NCBI RefSeq assembly: GCF_000194605.1
Contig: NC_015321.1
Location: 3,534,001-3,598,000 of the forward strand
Direction: 5' to 3'
Source of the DNA: Fluviicola taffensis DSM 16823
GTDB lineage: Bacteria > Bacteroidota > Bacteroidia > Flavobacteriales_D > Crocinitomicaceae
DNA length: 64,000 nucleotides
The notes beneath the pieces are model-generated. The model had not been told where the DNA came from, did not search any database, and saw only the letters and a list, made by a program, of their open reading frames with translations. Shown here one piece after another: positions 7,036 through 15,745 of the stretch (position 1 is its first letter; every line of letters starts with the position of its first letter). Made by a program: the position numbers and the translations under genes.

Positions 7036-7593
7036 ATGAAACTATTTATCAAATACATGGTCAGTCAACGTTGCAAGATATTTGTAAAAGAAGAACTTGT
7101 AAAGTTAGGTTTACGAACAACTAAAATCGATTTAGGAGTGGTTGAAATCAGAGAGAGTCTTTCTGATGAAACTAGAGAAACATTGCGAGTTAATTTATTG
7201 AATTCGGGTCTAGAGCTTCTGGAGGATAAAACAAGTATTCTAATCGAACGCATCAAAAATGTGGTGATTGAAATGGTTCATTACCTCGAGGAAATTCCTG
7301 GAATGAATTATTCCGAATACATCAGTGATAAGCTTCAATCTAATTACACCTATTTGTCCAATACGTTTTCCAAAGAACAGGGTATTACATTACAAGATTA
7401 TATTATTCGAAACAAAATTGAGCGTGCAAAGGAACTGATGCTTTATGATGAATTGAATTTGACAGAAATCTCTTATAAACTAAACTATAGTAGCGTGGCT
7501 CACTTTTCCAATCAATTCAAAAAAATAACAGGCTTTACACCGTCTAGTTACAAGCAGTTGGAATACAAAAGAAGCGCTTTGGAAAGTATTTAG
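7036..7593 (+). CDS. AraC-family regulator with HMA-like N-terminal domain (paralogue 3)
   Basis: 185 aa with an ATG start. The N-terminal ferredoxin-like domain has MVSQRC. The C-terminal AraC HTH reads LNLTEISYKLNYSSVAHFSN then KKITGFTPSSYK. It is a close paralogue of the genes at 3840 and 4877. Its stop overlaps the stop of the convergent aldehyde dehydrogenase by 3 bases. Three such regulators around a set of promoters with 21-bp direct repeats make them candidate regulators of that set (inference). Confidence 0.85.
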   Translation: MKLFIKYMVSQRCKIFVKEELVKLGLRTTKIDLGVVEIRESLSDETRETLRVNLLNSGLELLEDKTSILIERIKNVVIEMVHYLEEIPGMNYSEYISDKLQSNYTYLSNTFSKEQGITLQDYIIRNKIERAKELMLYDELNLTEISYKLNYSSVAHFSNQFKKITGFTPSSYKQLEYKRSALESI

Positions 7594-8954
7594 CGAATTC
7601 CCATGAGTCGCTTTATCCAGTTCAATTTCCCTTCAGAATAAGGAGAATACTTTAATTTTGTTTCAAACCAATTTCCCTTTTCTAAAATGCTTTTGTAGTG
7701 CGAAAAAGTCTTAAATCCCGCTTCTCCATGATAAGAACCTGTTCCACTATTTCCAACGCCACCAAATGGCAAGCGACTATTCGCAATGTGCATGATGGCT
7801 TCATTGACAGCACCGCCACCAAAGGAGAGTTCGTTTAAAAGCTTGTTTTTGAGTTGTGAATCATTGGTGAAAATATAGCATGAAAGTGGTTTTTCACGCT
7901 TCTTTACTTCCAAAATAGCTTCGTTTAAGGAATCATAAGTCAAAACGGGTAGAATAGGGCCGAAAATTTCTTCTTGCATAATTGCATCATCAAATGAAAC
8001 GTTGTGCATCAAAGTGGGCTCGATAAAGCGGGTTGTTTCATCGACTTTTCCTCCTGAATAAATTTTTTCGGGATCGATTAAACGCGATAAACGTTCCACA
8101 TTTCGGGAATTGATGATTTGCACATAGTTTCCATTTTCGACCGAATACTTTGCTTGTTCAATTTCAGCTTTAGCCAAACGCAAAAATTCGTCTTTGAGTG
8201 ATTTTGGAAGTAAAATATAATCGGGAGCAATACACGTTTGACCAGCATTGAGAAACTTTGCCCAAATCAATCGTTTTATTCCCATTTTCAGGTTTGCACC
8301 TTCAGTAAAAATGGCTGGACTTTTACCCCCTAATTCTAAGGTTACAGGAGTCAGATGTTTCGCAGCAGCTTGGTAAACAACTCTTCCAACGGTTGGACTT
8401 CCTGTAAAGAAAATTTTATCAAAACGTTGTTCTAGTAAAGCGGTAGTTTCATCTATTCCGCCTTCTACAACGTGAAAAAAAGCTGCATCAAAGTGAGTAT
8501 TGATCAATTCTGCCATCAATTTACTCGTGTTTGAAGGCAATTCACTGGGTTTGAGAATGACGGTGTTTCCAGCGGCAATGGCAGCAATAGCAGGAGCAAA
8601 TGACAATTGGTAGGGATAATTCCATGCGCCAATAATCAAAGAAACTCCCAATGGTTCAGGGATAATGTAGCTTTTAGCAGGGAAATTCACCCAATTCGTC
8701 CCCACACGCTTGCGTTTGGACCAAGATTTCAGTTTTTTGCAAGCTTCATCAATATCTAGATAAACCAATCCAAATTCATTCGTGAAAGTCTCAAAAGGAG
8801 ATTTCTTAAAATCAGCGTAAATAGCCTTGTCTAAAAGATTTTGATTGGAAATAAGAAGTGTTTTGAGCTTCTGTAGCTGCTCAATCCGAAAAGAGATGCT
8901 TTTCGTTTGATTGGAATTGAAAAAGTGTCGTTGTTTTTCCAGAATTTCTTTCAT
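7590..8954 (-). CDS. Aldehyde dehydrogenase (class 3-like)
   Basis: 454 aa from ATG 8954. It oxidises aldehydes to acids with NAD(P)+. Visible landmarks: GAWNYPY near residue 110, the cofactor loop FTGSPTVGR near 183, catalytic Glu207 in ELGGKSP and nucleophile Cys241 in NAGQTC, then EEIFGPILPV and LPFGGVGNSG. The ~450-aa length and missing N-terminal extension fit the fatty-aldehyde/class 3 branch. Upstream in-frame residues from 8987 are hydrophobic and unlikely to be part of the protein. Confidence 0.9.
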   Translation of the reverse strand: MKEILEKQRHFFNSNQTKSISFRIEQLQKLKTLLISNQNLLDKAIYADFKKSPFETFTNEFGLVYLDIDEACKKLKSWSKRKRVGTNWVNFPAKSYIIPEPLGVSLIIGAWNYPYQLSFAPAIAAIAAGNTVILKPSELPSNTSKLMAELINTHFDAAFFHVVEGGIDETTALLEQRFDKIFFTGSPTVGRVVYQAAAKHLTPVTLELGGKSPAIFTEGANLKMGIKRLIWAKFLNAGQTCIAPDYILLPKSLKDEFLRLAKAEIEQAKYSVENGNYVQIINSRNVERLSRLIDPEKIYSGGKVDETTRFIEPTLMHNVSFDDAIMQEEIFGPILPVLTYDSLNEAILEVKKREKPLSCYIFTNDSQLKNKLLNELSFGGGAVNEAIMHIANSRLPFGGVGNSGTGSYHGEAGFKTFSHYKSILEKGNWFETKLKYSPYSEGKLNWIKRLMGIR

Positions 8955-8999
8955 GAGAGTAAGATAGTAGAAAAAGCAGACAATCAAATTAAATATCTC

Positions 9000-9947
9000 T
9001 CAATAATACTCAATAAATCGTTCTACAATGTAGTATTTCTCATTACTGTTAATCGTTTTTCGAATCCAATTTCCAGTTTTATCAAATTCATAGGTGCACA
9101 GCTCTAAAACAGCGATTACTCCATCAGAATCTACTTCAACGGTTTTAACAATGTTTCCATTTTCAAATGTGTCGTCAATAGATCCATCTGGTTTTCCATC
9201 TTCGTAATCAATCCAGCGCTCTAGGATTTTCGCTTTGTTTTTGTAGTTAAAAGTGGTGACTTCGGCAATGCCTTCTTTGTTGTCTTTCCATTCTTCCTTG
9301 ATCAATTGTTGATTTTCGTTGTATTTGTATTGATGAGTTTCGGTATAATCTCCCTTTGTAAATTCACTTAAAATCAGGTTTTTTAAAGTGTCGTATTGAA
9401 ATGTTTCGATACTGACTCCTGATAGATCTCCAAAGGATTCTGTTTTAATCAATAAATTCAGTGAATCATAGTAGTAAATGTAGTTCGTAGTCGCTTCTGT
9501 TTTTGAATCGGATTTCGAATTGTTTCCAACAGGGCGATTTTCTTTTTGAGAGGAAGCAATTCTATTGAGTGAATCGTAGTTAAAATGATGCGTGAAAAGA
9601 AACCGATTTACACAAATAATCCTGTTTAAACTGTCGTATTTGATCGAATAAACAGCTTCTTTTTTAGATGCTTCAACTTTATTCTCCAAAATTAGATTTC
9701 CTAAGGTATCAAAGAAAGATTCAGAATCATTTTCGAATTCGTATTGCCAGCCTTTAGTTGATTTTGTAATTCCTGTTGTTCCTTTTTTGGCATTGTAAGA
9801 AATTTCCTGCACGGTTTTTACTTTCCCCAAAAGCCCCAAAGTATTCAGATTCTCTGCTTCGATAATAGATTGCTGAGAATAGACTTCGTTGAAGGGAATA
9901 CCCAAAAGAAGTATGAGAAGTAATTTGTGTATCACGTTATTGTTCAA
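9000..9947 (-). CDS. Secreted protein with YD/RHS-like repeats
   Basis: 315 aa with a signal peptide (residues 1-24, ending in VYSQ). The body is built from repeated strands of the type Y-D-S-L-N-R-I and YEFDKTGNWI, which recall YD/RHS-type beta repeats. There is no toxin domain and no T9SS sorting domain. It is likely periplasmic or surface-exposed. The lipoprotein at 9957 lies upstream on the same strand, so the two may be co-transcribed. Function unknown. Confidence 0.6.
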   Translation of the reverse strand: MNNNVIHKLLLILLLGIPFNEVYSQQSIIEAENLNTLGLLGKVKTVQEISYNAKKGTTGITKSTKGWQYEFENDSESFFDTLGNLILENKVEASKKEAVYSIKYDSLNRIICVNRFLFTHHFNYDSLNRIASSQKENRPVGNNSKSDSKTEATTNYIYYYDSLNLLIKTESFGDLSGVSIETFQYDTLKNLILSEFTKGDYTETHQYKYNENQQLIKEEWKDNKEGIAEVTTFNYKNKAKILERWIDYEDGKPDGSIDDTFENGNIVKTVEVDSDGVIAVLELCTYEFDKTGNWIRKTINSNEKYYIVERFIEYY

Positions 9948-9956
9948 GGAATGAAT

Positions 9957-10442
9957 TTAAGGTTTAAATATGTGATTACTTTGCTTTTCACGATACTTTG
10001 AAAGGAAGAACGTAGGTTTCTTTGTGTTATTGGAACTAATCTTAAAATTTCCATTTAAAGTGAGAACAGAGCCTTTTAAGATAAACCCATAAGGCATTGC
10101 TACTTTACCTGTCATTCCTAAGATGAAAAGACTGTCTTTTTTTACCTTCCAGAAACCAATCTCGCGACTTTTTGTTGAATTTGAATCGATTTCCATGGTA
10201 GCGCAAACATTCGATTTTTTGAAATGAAATGCTTGAATGATGGTGTCTTTTGGTACGCGTTGAGTAACGAGATTATCTTCTGCAACAGAATCAATTTTCC
10301 ACATTCCGGTCACTAATTTTTCCAATTCCTTTTTGGTTTTGGTCTCATTTTCTGAGATTTGATTTTTGTTCGATGGGTTACACGCAGAGATGATGATGCT
10401 CAAAGCGAGTAAAATGAGACTTTTAGTAAGTTGAGTTTTCAT
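9957..10442 (-). CDS. Lipoprotein, possibly lipocalin-like
   Basis: 161 aa. A lipoprotein signal ends with IISAC, and Cys21 is the lipidation site. After a charged linker the sequence has the feel of a small beta-barrel of the lipocalin-like type (GMWKIDSV near the start, GFWKVKKDSLFI, then LTLNGNFKI). No catalytic motif is seen. It precedes the YD-repeat gene by 9 bases on the same strand. Confidence 0.55.
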   Translation of the reverse strand: MKTQLTKSLILLALSIIISACNPSNKNQISENETKTKKELEKLVTGMWKIDSVAEDNLVTQRVPKDTIIQAFHFKKSNVCATMEIDSNSTKSREIGFWKVKKDSLFILGMTGKVAMPYGFILKGSVLTLNGNFKISSNNTKKPTFFLSKYREKQSNHIFKP

Positions 10443-10454
10443 AATTTAGAATTG

Positions 10455-10964
10455 TTAATGAATAGTAAACCATTTTTCTTTAATCTCTTTTATTTCGTCT
10501 ACGACTATTGTTCCATAGATAAAAAAATCACCATCAAGTAAGAATTTGGAAGGTTTGAATGATTCAATACTATTCCAAAAATCGATTGAGTTTAATTTTA
10601 TTGCTGGATTAGCTAGCAAATTCTCTGGATTTAAGGAAAATCCCTGATGATTTACAAAGGTATCCATATCATTGACTTCAGTCGGTTTGTCAAAAAGTAA
10701 CCATTGATCGTAATTGTCATAAATTGGGACTTCTAATTCTTGATGATTTACTTTATCAAAGTAAGCGACATCATTTTTGAAATACCAACCCCTTTGTATT
10801 TCTTCATCTGTTCGTACAAATGGTCCACTATCAAAGCAAATAATTGCTAAATGCTTGTCCACTATAAACTGGGAAAAATCCTGAATAAAATGGTTGATTG
10901 TTTTGTCTCCAGATAAAACTTCAATCCAATGATAATCATTCTGAGATCCTGTGGTAAATGTCAT
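10455..10964 (-). CDS. Hypothetical protein following a nitrilase remnant
   Basis: 169 aa from the ATG at 10964, which overlaps the TGA of the nitrilase remnant (ATGA). A longer version from a TTG at 10994 is possible but less likely. The protein is acidic and rich in Asp, Phe and Trp, has no signal peptide, and contains GPFVRTDEEIQRGWYF and YDNYDQWLLFDKPTE. I do not recognise the family. Its size and composition resemble small immunity-type proteins, but that is only an impression. Confidence 0.5.
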   Translation of the reverse strand: MTFTTGSQNDYHWIEVLSGDKTINHFIQDFSQFIVDKHLAIICFDSGPFVRTDEEIQRGWYFKNDVAYFDKVNHQELEVPIYDNYDQWLLFDKPTEVNDMDTFVNHQGFSLNPENLLANPAIKLNSIDFWNSIESFKPSKFLLDGDFFIYGTIVVDEIKEIKEKWFTIH

Positions 10965-11053
10965 AAATTTGGGTTTTCGGTATGTTTTTTCCAATCTTCG
11001 AGCGATTGATGCTGTGTGATTGGATATTGTGCTAAAGCAATTGTTACTTCCAT
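10961..11053 (-). pseudogene. N-terminal remnant of a carbon-nitrogen hydrolase (nitrilase)
   Basis: The minus-strand frame from ATG 11053 encodes MEVTIALAQYPITQHQSLED then WKKHTENPNL and a stop. The first ~26 residues match the N-terminus of nitrilase-superfamily proteins that usually follow a GNAT gene (pattern A-x-Y-P-I-x-x-H-Q-S-F-x-D-W-x-K-H-T-E). The ~250 residues with the Glu-Lys-Cys catalytic triad are missing. The start overlaps the end of the GNAT gene by 10 bases, as in intact operons. Confidence 0.65.
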
Positions 11054-11634
11054 TCTTTTGTCCAAAATAGGAGTTCTTTTTCTGTTTCTTCTCTTTCGTT
11101 TCTGTCTAACCAAGACATTTTGCAGCTAAAATCTTGTTTTGTGTATCCGCGTTTGATCCAAAAAGCATCGTTTGGTCGATAATCCACGGGTCTTAAGGGA
11201 TGATTTTCCGAACGAATAACGGAGCAAAAAGCAGTTGTTTTAAATCCGTTTTCCAATGCGTGTTTTTCGCGGACATCGAAGAATAAATGACCCAAACCAC
11301 GACTTCTGTATTCCGCTAAGAGAATACTTTCTCCGAAATAGAATATTTCATCTAGGTTTAATCCTCGGTCAATAAATGGCTGTTGAATTTCTGTTGATTC
11401 TGCTGTTAATGGTATTCCGGTTGTAGCTCCAACTGGTTTTTCACCGTCAAAAACTCCAAAAGCAATACTTCGCGAATTCTTACTGTAGATTTGTAAATAG
11501 GCTTGTTCGTATTCCAAAGAACCTTCGTACAAATAAGGAAAATCATAGAAAACGGAAATCCGCAATTGACCCAAGGAGGGAATCAATGGGAGAATGTCTT
11601 TACCAGTTGCTAATTGATAGGTTAACTGATCCAC
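11044..11634 (-). CDS. GNAT N-acetyltransferase
   Basis: 196 aa. The acetyl-CoA binding motif A is seen in LAEYRSRGLGHLFFDVREKH (R-x-x-G-x-G/L type). YFGESILL precedes it and RPNDAFWIKRGY follows. This GNAT type is usually found beside an NTF2-like gene and a nitrilase gene. Here the NTF2-like gene is upstream (3-base gap) and only a nitrilase stub is downstream, so the partner enzyme has been lost. Substrate unknown. Confidence 0.8.
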   Translation of the reverse strand: MDQLTYQLATGKDILPLIPSLGQLRISVFYDFPYLYEGSLEYEQAYLQIYSKNSRSIAFGVFDGEKPVGATTGIPLTAESTEIQQPFIDRGLNLDEIFYFGESILLAEYRSRGLGHLFFDVREKHALENGFKTTAFCSVIRSENHPLRPVDYRPNDAFWIKRGYTKQDFSCKMSWLDRNEREETEKELLFWTKEWK

Positions 11635-11637
11635 GGC

Positions 11638-12039
11638 TTATTTTGAAACCAATTCAATCCACAACTCCAAGTTGTAGTAAGTGGTTACTCTTGTTATTTT
11701 TCCGTTTTTGACATCTAAAAACGCAGCTGCAGGAAGAACGTAGTTTTGACCGTTAGCTGGAGGTAATCCTGGCTCTGCTTGTTTGTACGTTCCGTGAACG
11801 ACAAATTCTGCAGCTATTCGACCTTCAGTAGTTGATGAGAAAAGAACGATGTCTTTCAGCGTTTCTGCATAACTTGCATCCATGTGTTGCATGAAATCGG
11901 TAAACAACGCTTTACCAATACGTGTTTTCCCTTGATTGGGCTCATGCGTAATATTTTCGTCGACAAGCGCTAACATTTCGGACCAATTACGAGCGTTAAA
12001 TGCGTCGTAGTAATTTTTCACTGTTTCTAGAGAAGTCAT
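11638..12039 (-). CDS. NTF2/SnoaL-like (ketosteroid isomerase-related) protein
   Basis: 133 aa, cone-shaped alpha+beta fold of the NTF2 superfamily. The start is typical (VKNYYDAFNARNWSEMLALV, then ENITHEPN), with GKALFTDFMQHM in the middle and a terminal strand ITRVTTYYNLELWI. The family includes isomerases and many proteins of unknown role. It is the first gene of the short operon with the GNAT gene. Confidence 0.8.
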   Translation of the reverse strand: MTSLETVKNYYDAFNARNWSEMLALVDENITHEPNQGKTRIGKALFTDFMQHMDASYAETLKDIVLFSSTTEGRIAAEFVVHGTYKQAEPGLPPANGQNYVLPAAAFLDVKNGKITRVTTYYNLELWIELVSK

Positions 12040-12067
12040 TTTTTTAATTTAAAATGAAGGAATTATC

Positions 12068-12106
12068 AATTATCAAGCCTTATTCACGAATCAATTCTTG
12101 ATAATT
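12068..12106. repeat. Hairpin with AATTATCAAG / CTTGATAATT arms
   Basis: Arms of 10 bp (12068-12077 and 12097-12106) flank 19 bases. A hairpin with nearly the same arm sequence lies at 32543-32588. Here it sits between the Kazal gene and the NTF2-like gene on the minus strand and may act as a terminator. Confidence 0.5.
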
Positions 12107-12127
12107 AAACCATTCTTAATTAATCAT

Positions 12128-12337
12128 TTACTGAGGGCATTCTCCCTTTACAAATTTTGTAATTCCATGACACTGTGCGGTGCATGCATTGGAATACGTT
12201 TTTTGATTGCAGCCGCAAACTGGATCATATTCCATGGTGCAGATACAATCATCTTTTACTTTTTCTGTGCAATCTTCTTTGTTACATCCATTTGATGAGC
12301 TAACGGCTAAAATTGAAGCGAATATCAATAGTTTCAT
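12128..12337 (-). CDS. Kazal-type protease inhibitor domain protein, secreted
   Basis: 69 aa: a signal peptide (about residues 1-16) with a possible lipobox-like SNGC, then one Kazal domain. The Cys pattern is clear: C-I-C, EYDPVCGC, TYSNACTAQC, and a final C in KGEC, six or more Cys for three disulfides. Kazal domains block serine proteases by inserting a reactive loop. It lies just downstream of the M28 peptidase gene on the same strand. Extracytoplasmic protection from proteases is likely (inference). Confidence 0.85.
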   Translation of the reverse strand: MKLLIFASILAVSSSNGCNKEDCTEKVKDDCICTMEYDPVCGCNQKTYSNACTAQCHGITKFVKGECPQ

Positions 12338-12348
12338 AATCGATGAAT

Positions 12349-13251
12349 TTAAGCTAAGATACTTAAAAATATTCCGTCAATAACTTGTGCCATCTTGGAA
12401 ATGTTTAGAGTTCCCATCTCATCTGTTTTTTGATGGTAATTCTTGTTTCTGTAAAATGCAGTATCTGTTACCATACAAGCGCTAAATCCCATTTTCCAAT
12501 AGTTCAGATGGTCTGAGAAATCGATTCCAGTTAGTGATTTTGGTCCGTTGAATTTTTTGACTGGAAGTTGTGTGAAATAATCCATCTTTTTAGTGAATTT
12601 TCGGGATCCCTTTCCTTTACCAAATTTATTGACAACGGTGATGTAGTTTCCACGTGAACCGTAAAAAAGCTTCAAAAATCCAATTGGATAATCCTGTGTG
12701 CGTTTGGCTTCGTTGAAATAACCAATCATTTCCAAACAAACCATTCCAACTAGTTCGGTATTCGAGTCTTTGAGTGATTTGGCATGAACAAAACTTCCCA
12801 TATATTCCGTTCTAAAATAAGGAGGTTCTTCTAAGGTGTAAGCAACAAGTTCAATACATTTATTTACCGATTTTCCTTTTAGAAGTCGTGCCAATTCTAA
12901 TAATCCAACAATTCCAGAAGCATTGTCGTCCGCACCTTCCTGATTGCCACAAACATCGTAATGAGCTCCGATGACGAGCTTTTTAGCCTCTTTTTGATTG
13001 AAGCGCGCAATGACGTTTTTATAAGTCAAACCGCGAACTTGGTAGCTTTGATAGAAAACGGTATCTGCATATTCTTGGAAATCATTGAAAATGAAATCCG
13101 CACACAAATTCAACTGATCGATATTTTGATAATTCCGTGGTTTTGGAGTTTTTGTAAGAACGGTTAGAAGTTCTTTGATACGGATTGTATCGGCCTGACT
13201 ATAGCTAATACTACTCAATAGAAATATGCTAAGTAAAGTAAAGAATTTCAT
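12349..13251 (-). CDS. M28-family zinc aminopeptidase, secreted
   Basis: 300 aa with a signal peptide (residues 1-18, ISYSQ). The two-zinc site of M28 peptidases is visible: GAHYDVCG (His ligand, Asp), GADDNASG (bridging Asp), the catalytic Glu in YTLEEPPY, and later acidic and His ligands (CLEMIGY and YHQKTD). There is no T9SS sorting domain, so it is probably periplasmic. It is followed by the Kazal gene 11 bases downstream. Confidence 0.85.
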   Translation of the reverse strand: MKFFTLLSIFLLSSISYSQADTIRIKELLTVLTKTPKPRNYQNIDQLNLCADFIFNDFQEYADTVFYQSYQVRGLTYKNVIARFNQKEAKKLVIGAHYDVCGNQEGADDNASGIVGLLELARLLKGKSVNKCIELVAYTLEEPPYFRTEYMGSFVHAKSLKDSNTELVGMVCLEMIGYFNEAKRTQDYPIGFLKLFYGSRGNYITVVNKFGKGKGSRKFTKKMDYFTQLPVKKFNGPKSLTGIDFSDHLNYWKMGFSACMVTDTAFYRNKNYHQKTDEMGTLNISKMAQVIDGIFLSILA

Positions 13252-13417
13252 AGTTTCTCGGATGAGATGGATAGTACAATTGGAAATATAAAAAGTTTAA
13301 ATCTTCCTAATCCAGAAATAACCTGAAGTTCGGGTTTTGTTGATTGAATGGTAATTTTTCATGACTAATTTTCATTCTCGGGCGTAATATTGCGGAATTA
13401 CGTCTGAATTACTGTTT

Positions 13418-13747
13418 TCATTTTAGAATTCCAAAATCCACATGATAATGATCATCGTGTAAGCTGTCAATTAGTTCACTCAAGTTAGCAGCAAAATAAA
13501 TACCACTAGCCTTTAGTTTTTTGCGGTATTCGCTTGCAAACAAATCATCCTTCAACGCAATTTTTAAAATGACTTTTTCAATTTTTAGTCCATTCTTTTT
13601 TGCTTGAGTATTCAATTCTAAAAGGTGTTGAGCCATCAAATTGAAATCAATGGAGTAAGAAGTGTCTTCTTTTCCAATTTTTAACATACTTCGAGATTTC
13701 AGGATGATATTTTTGCATAATTCAGCCAAAAAGAATAGTTTAGCCAT
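13418..13747 (-). pseudogene. C-terminal fragment resembling a MepA-like murein endopeptidase
   Basis: 109 aa. The body (SIDFNLMAQHLLELNTQAKK then NGLKIEKVILKIALKDDLF) and the end LHDDHYHVDFGI resemble the second half of penicillin-insensitive murein endopeptidase-like proteins of Bacteroidota, whose HxH closes the zinc site. The first half with its own His/Asp ligands and the signal peptide are absent. The 5' end of the subtilase gene occupies that place on the other strand. It may be a dead fragment or a small protein of its own. Confidence 0.45.
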
Positions 13748-13768
13748 TATTCACTGAATTATTACACT

Positions 13769-15742
13769 ATGAAAAACATTTATTTATCTCTCTGTGCTCT
13801 ATTTGGGTTCAGTTTTTTAGGCTTATCTCAAAACCTAGACAGTGTGTCTTATCCCAATGGAGACGGAACATTAAGTTGATGGTACATTCAAAAAGATGTT
13901 ATTCTTTTTCAATGCCAAAACGGTTCAGAATACTCTGGTTATCTTGATACATTTGTTGTTGACGATATGAACTATTATTACAATGAAGCCGCTAAAATGA
14001 ACGAGTTACTATTGAATAGCAATGCCACATACACTGATTTATTAGCCTTAAAAGATTCAATTATTGCATCTGGTCAATTACGAATGTTTGCGCCTGTTTT
14101 GACAAAATACCCTTACAATGCAAATGTGCAACAAAGGTATTACCGCACAGATGATCAATTATTGATTACTTTTCATGATCCTCTTATAGATTCAGCAACT
14201 ATAGCAAGTTTTGCCAATGAGTATCAATTGAAACTAGTGCATAAACCATCTACTTTGCTAAATAATTCCGTAAGTTGGGGGTATATTTTTAAGTTAGATG
14301 CAAAACCAGATACTATTTTGAATACGATTATCATGGCAAATGTCATTGCAACCTATGAATCAGCATTGGTGAAATACGTAACTCCCAATATTATTGGAGG
14401 TGACTTCTTAGACTGTGGGGTTGTATCAGAAATGAATACTTCTACAGGAGGAATTAGTGGTACATGGCATATCCGCAACGAAGGACAAGTTATTTGGAAC
14501 GGACAATCTGGTGTCAATGATGCCGATGCCGATATTTGTGAATGCTGGGGAGCTGGGTTTACTGGTGATGGAGTTAAAATTGGGGTGATCGATGAAGGAG
14601 GGTTTGAATCAAGCCATCCAGATATAAAACCTTTTGGGGCAGGGTTTAATGCCACTTTACCTCTAAATACATATCCTCCTTCTGGTACTGATTTTTACAG
14701 TGATTATTCAGGACATGGGATGGCAGTTTCTGGAGTCATTGGAGCTACACCAAACAACACCTCCTTGGGTGAACGTTGGGCTGCTGGTGTGGCTTATGAT
14801 GCCACGTTGCATCCATACCTTGTTAATCTTTCCGCAACGCAGGTTTTGGAAGCGCTTCAAGCCGCGAACGAAATGGGAATGGATGTGGTAAACATGAGTT
14901 TTCGAATTCCATTTGATGCAAATATAAATAATCATATTACAAATTCATTGACCACTACTCGATTTGTTAATGGTCAATACAGAGGTGTTATTTTTGTCGC
15001 TGCAACTGGTAATGACAATTTGCAAGCGAGTAATTTTCCTGCAAATCATCCGGGTGTTATTGGTGTGGGGATGACTAACCCCGAAGATTATCGTTCGAAT
15101 TACGATCTAGTAAATACTTGGACAACTAATCCAAATAAGGGTTCAACCTATGGACCTCCTAGTTTTAATTACGATGTGGTTGCTCCAGGAGAAATTATTA
15201 TGACCTTAGATTTAAAAGGGGCTAATGGATTTGATGCAGGAGATTATATTGTTCCGCTTGCTGGAACCTCCTTTTCAACACCCATTGTTTCTGGGATAGC
15301 AAGTATTCTTCTTCAAAAGAATCCAAATTTAACGTACGCTGAAGTGAAAAACTTGATTCGAAATGGGGCTGATAAAGTGAGACCATCGACGTATAATTAT
15401 TCCATGTATCCTGGAACTCCTGGATATAATAATGAAATGTTTTATGGACGTGTTAGTTGTATTAATTCTCTCAATCAGGTGCTGGGAATTAATGAGAACA
15501 GCCTTCAAAAATTAACAGTACAAAGTTTCACAAATTATAACTACGTATTGGTTTTACCAGAGTTTAAGGAGAATCAACGGGTAACCATTGTAAATGCCTT
15601 GGGACAAACTGTCTGGGAAGAAAGTGTTGTAGAGAGTAAATATGGTGTTGAATTTTCGATGGAAAAATTTTCAAGTGGGTTGTATCTCTTGAATCTGTAT
15701 GAAAATGAGGTGCTTCTAGGAAATTTTAAGTTAATTAAATAG
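13769..15742 (+). pseudogene. T9SS-exported subtilisin-like (S8) protease, interrupted by an in-frame TGA
   Basis: From ATG 13769 the frame encodes a signal peptide (MKNIYLSLCALFGFSFLGLS) and 16 more residues, then TGA at 13877-13879, then continues in frame without break to 15742. The longest uninterrupted piece starts at 13967 (591 aa) and has no signal peptide. The S8 triad is present: Asp in GVIDEGG, His in SGHGMAVSG, Ser in GTSFSTPIVSG, with oxyanion Asn in AATGND. The last ~75 residues form a type A T9SS sorting domain (GLYLLNLYENE). The cargo is probably not exported unless the stop is read through or is a sequencing error. Confidence 0.75.
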
Positions 15743-15745
15743 AGA

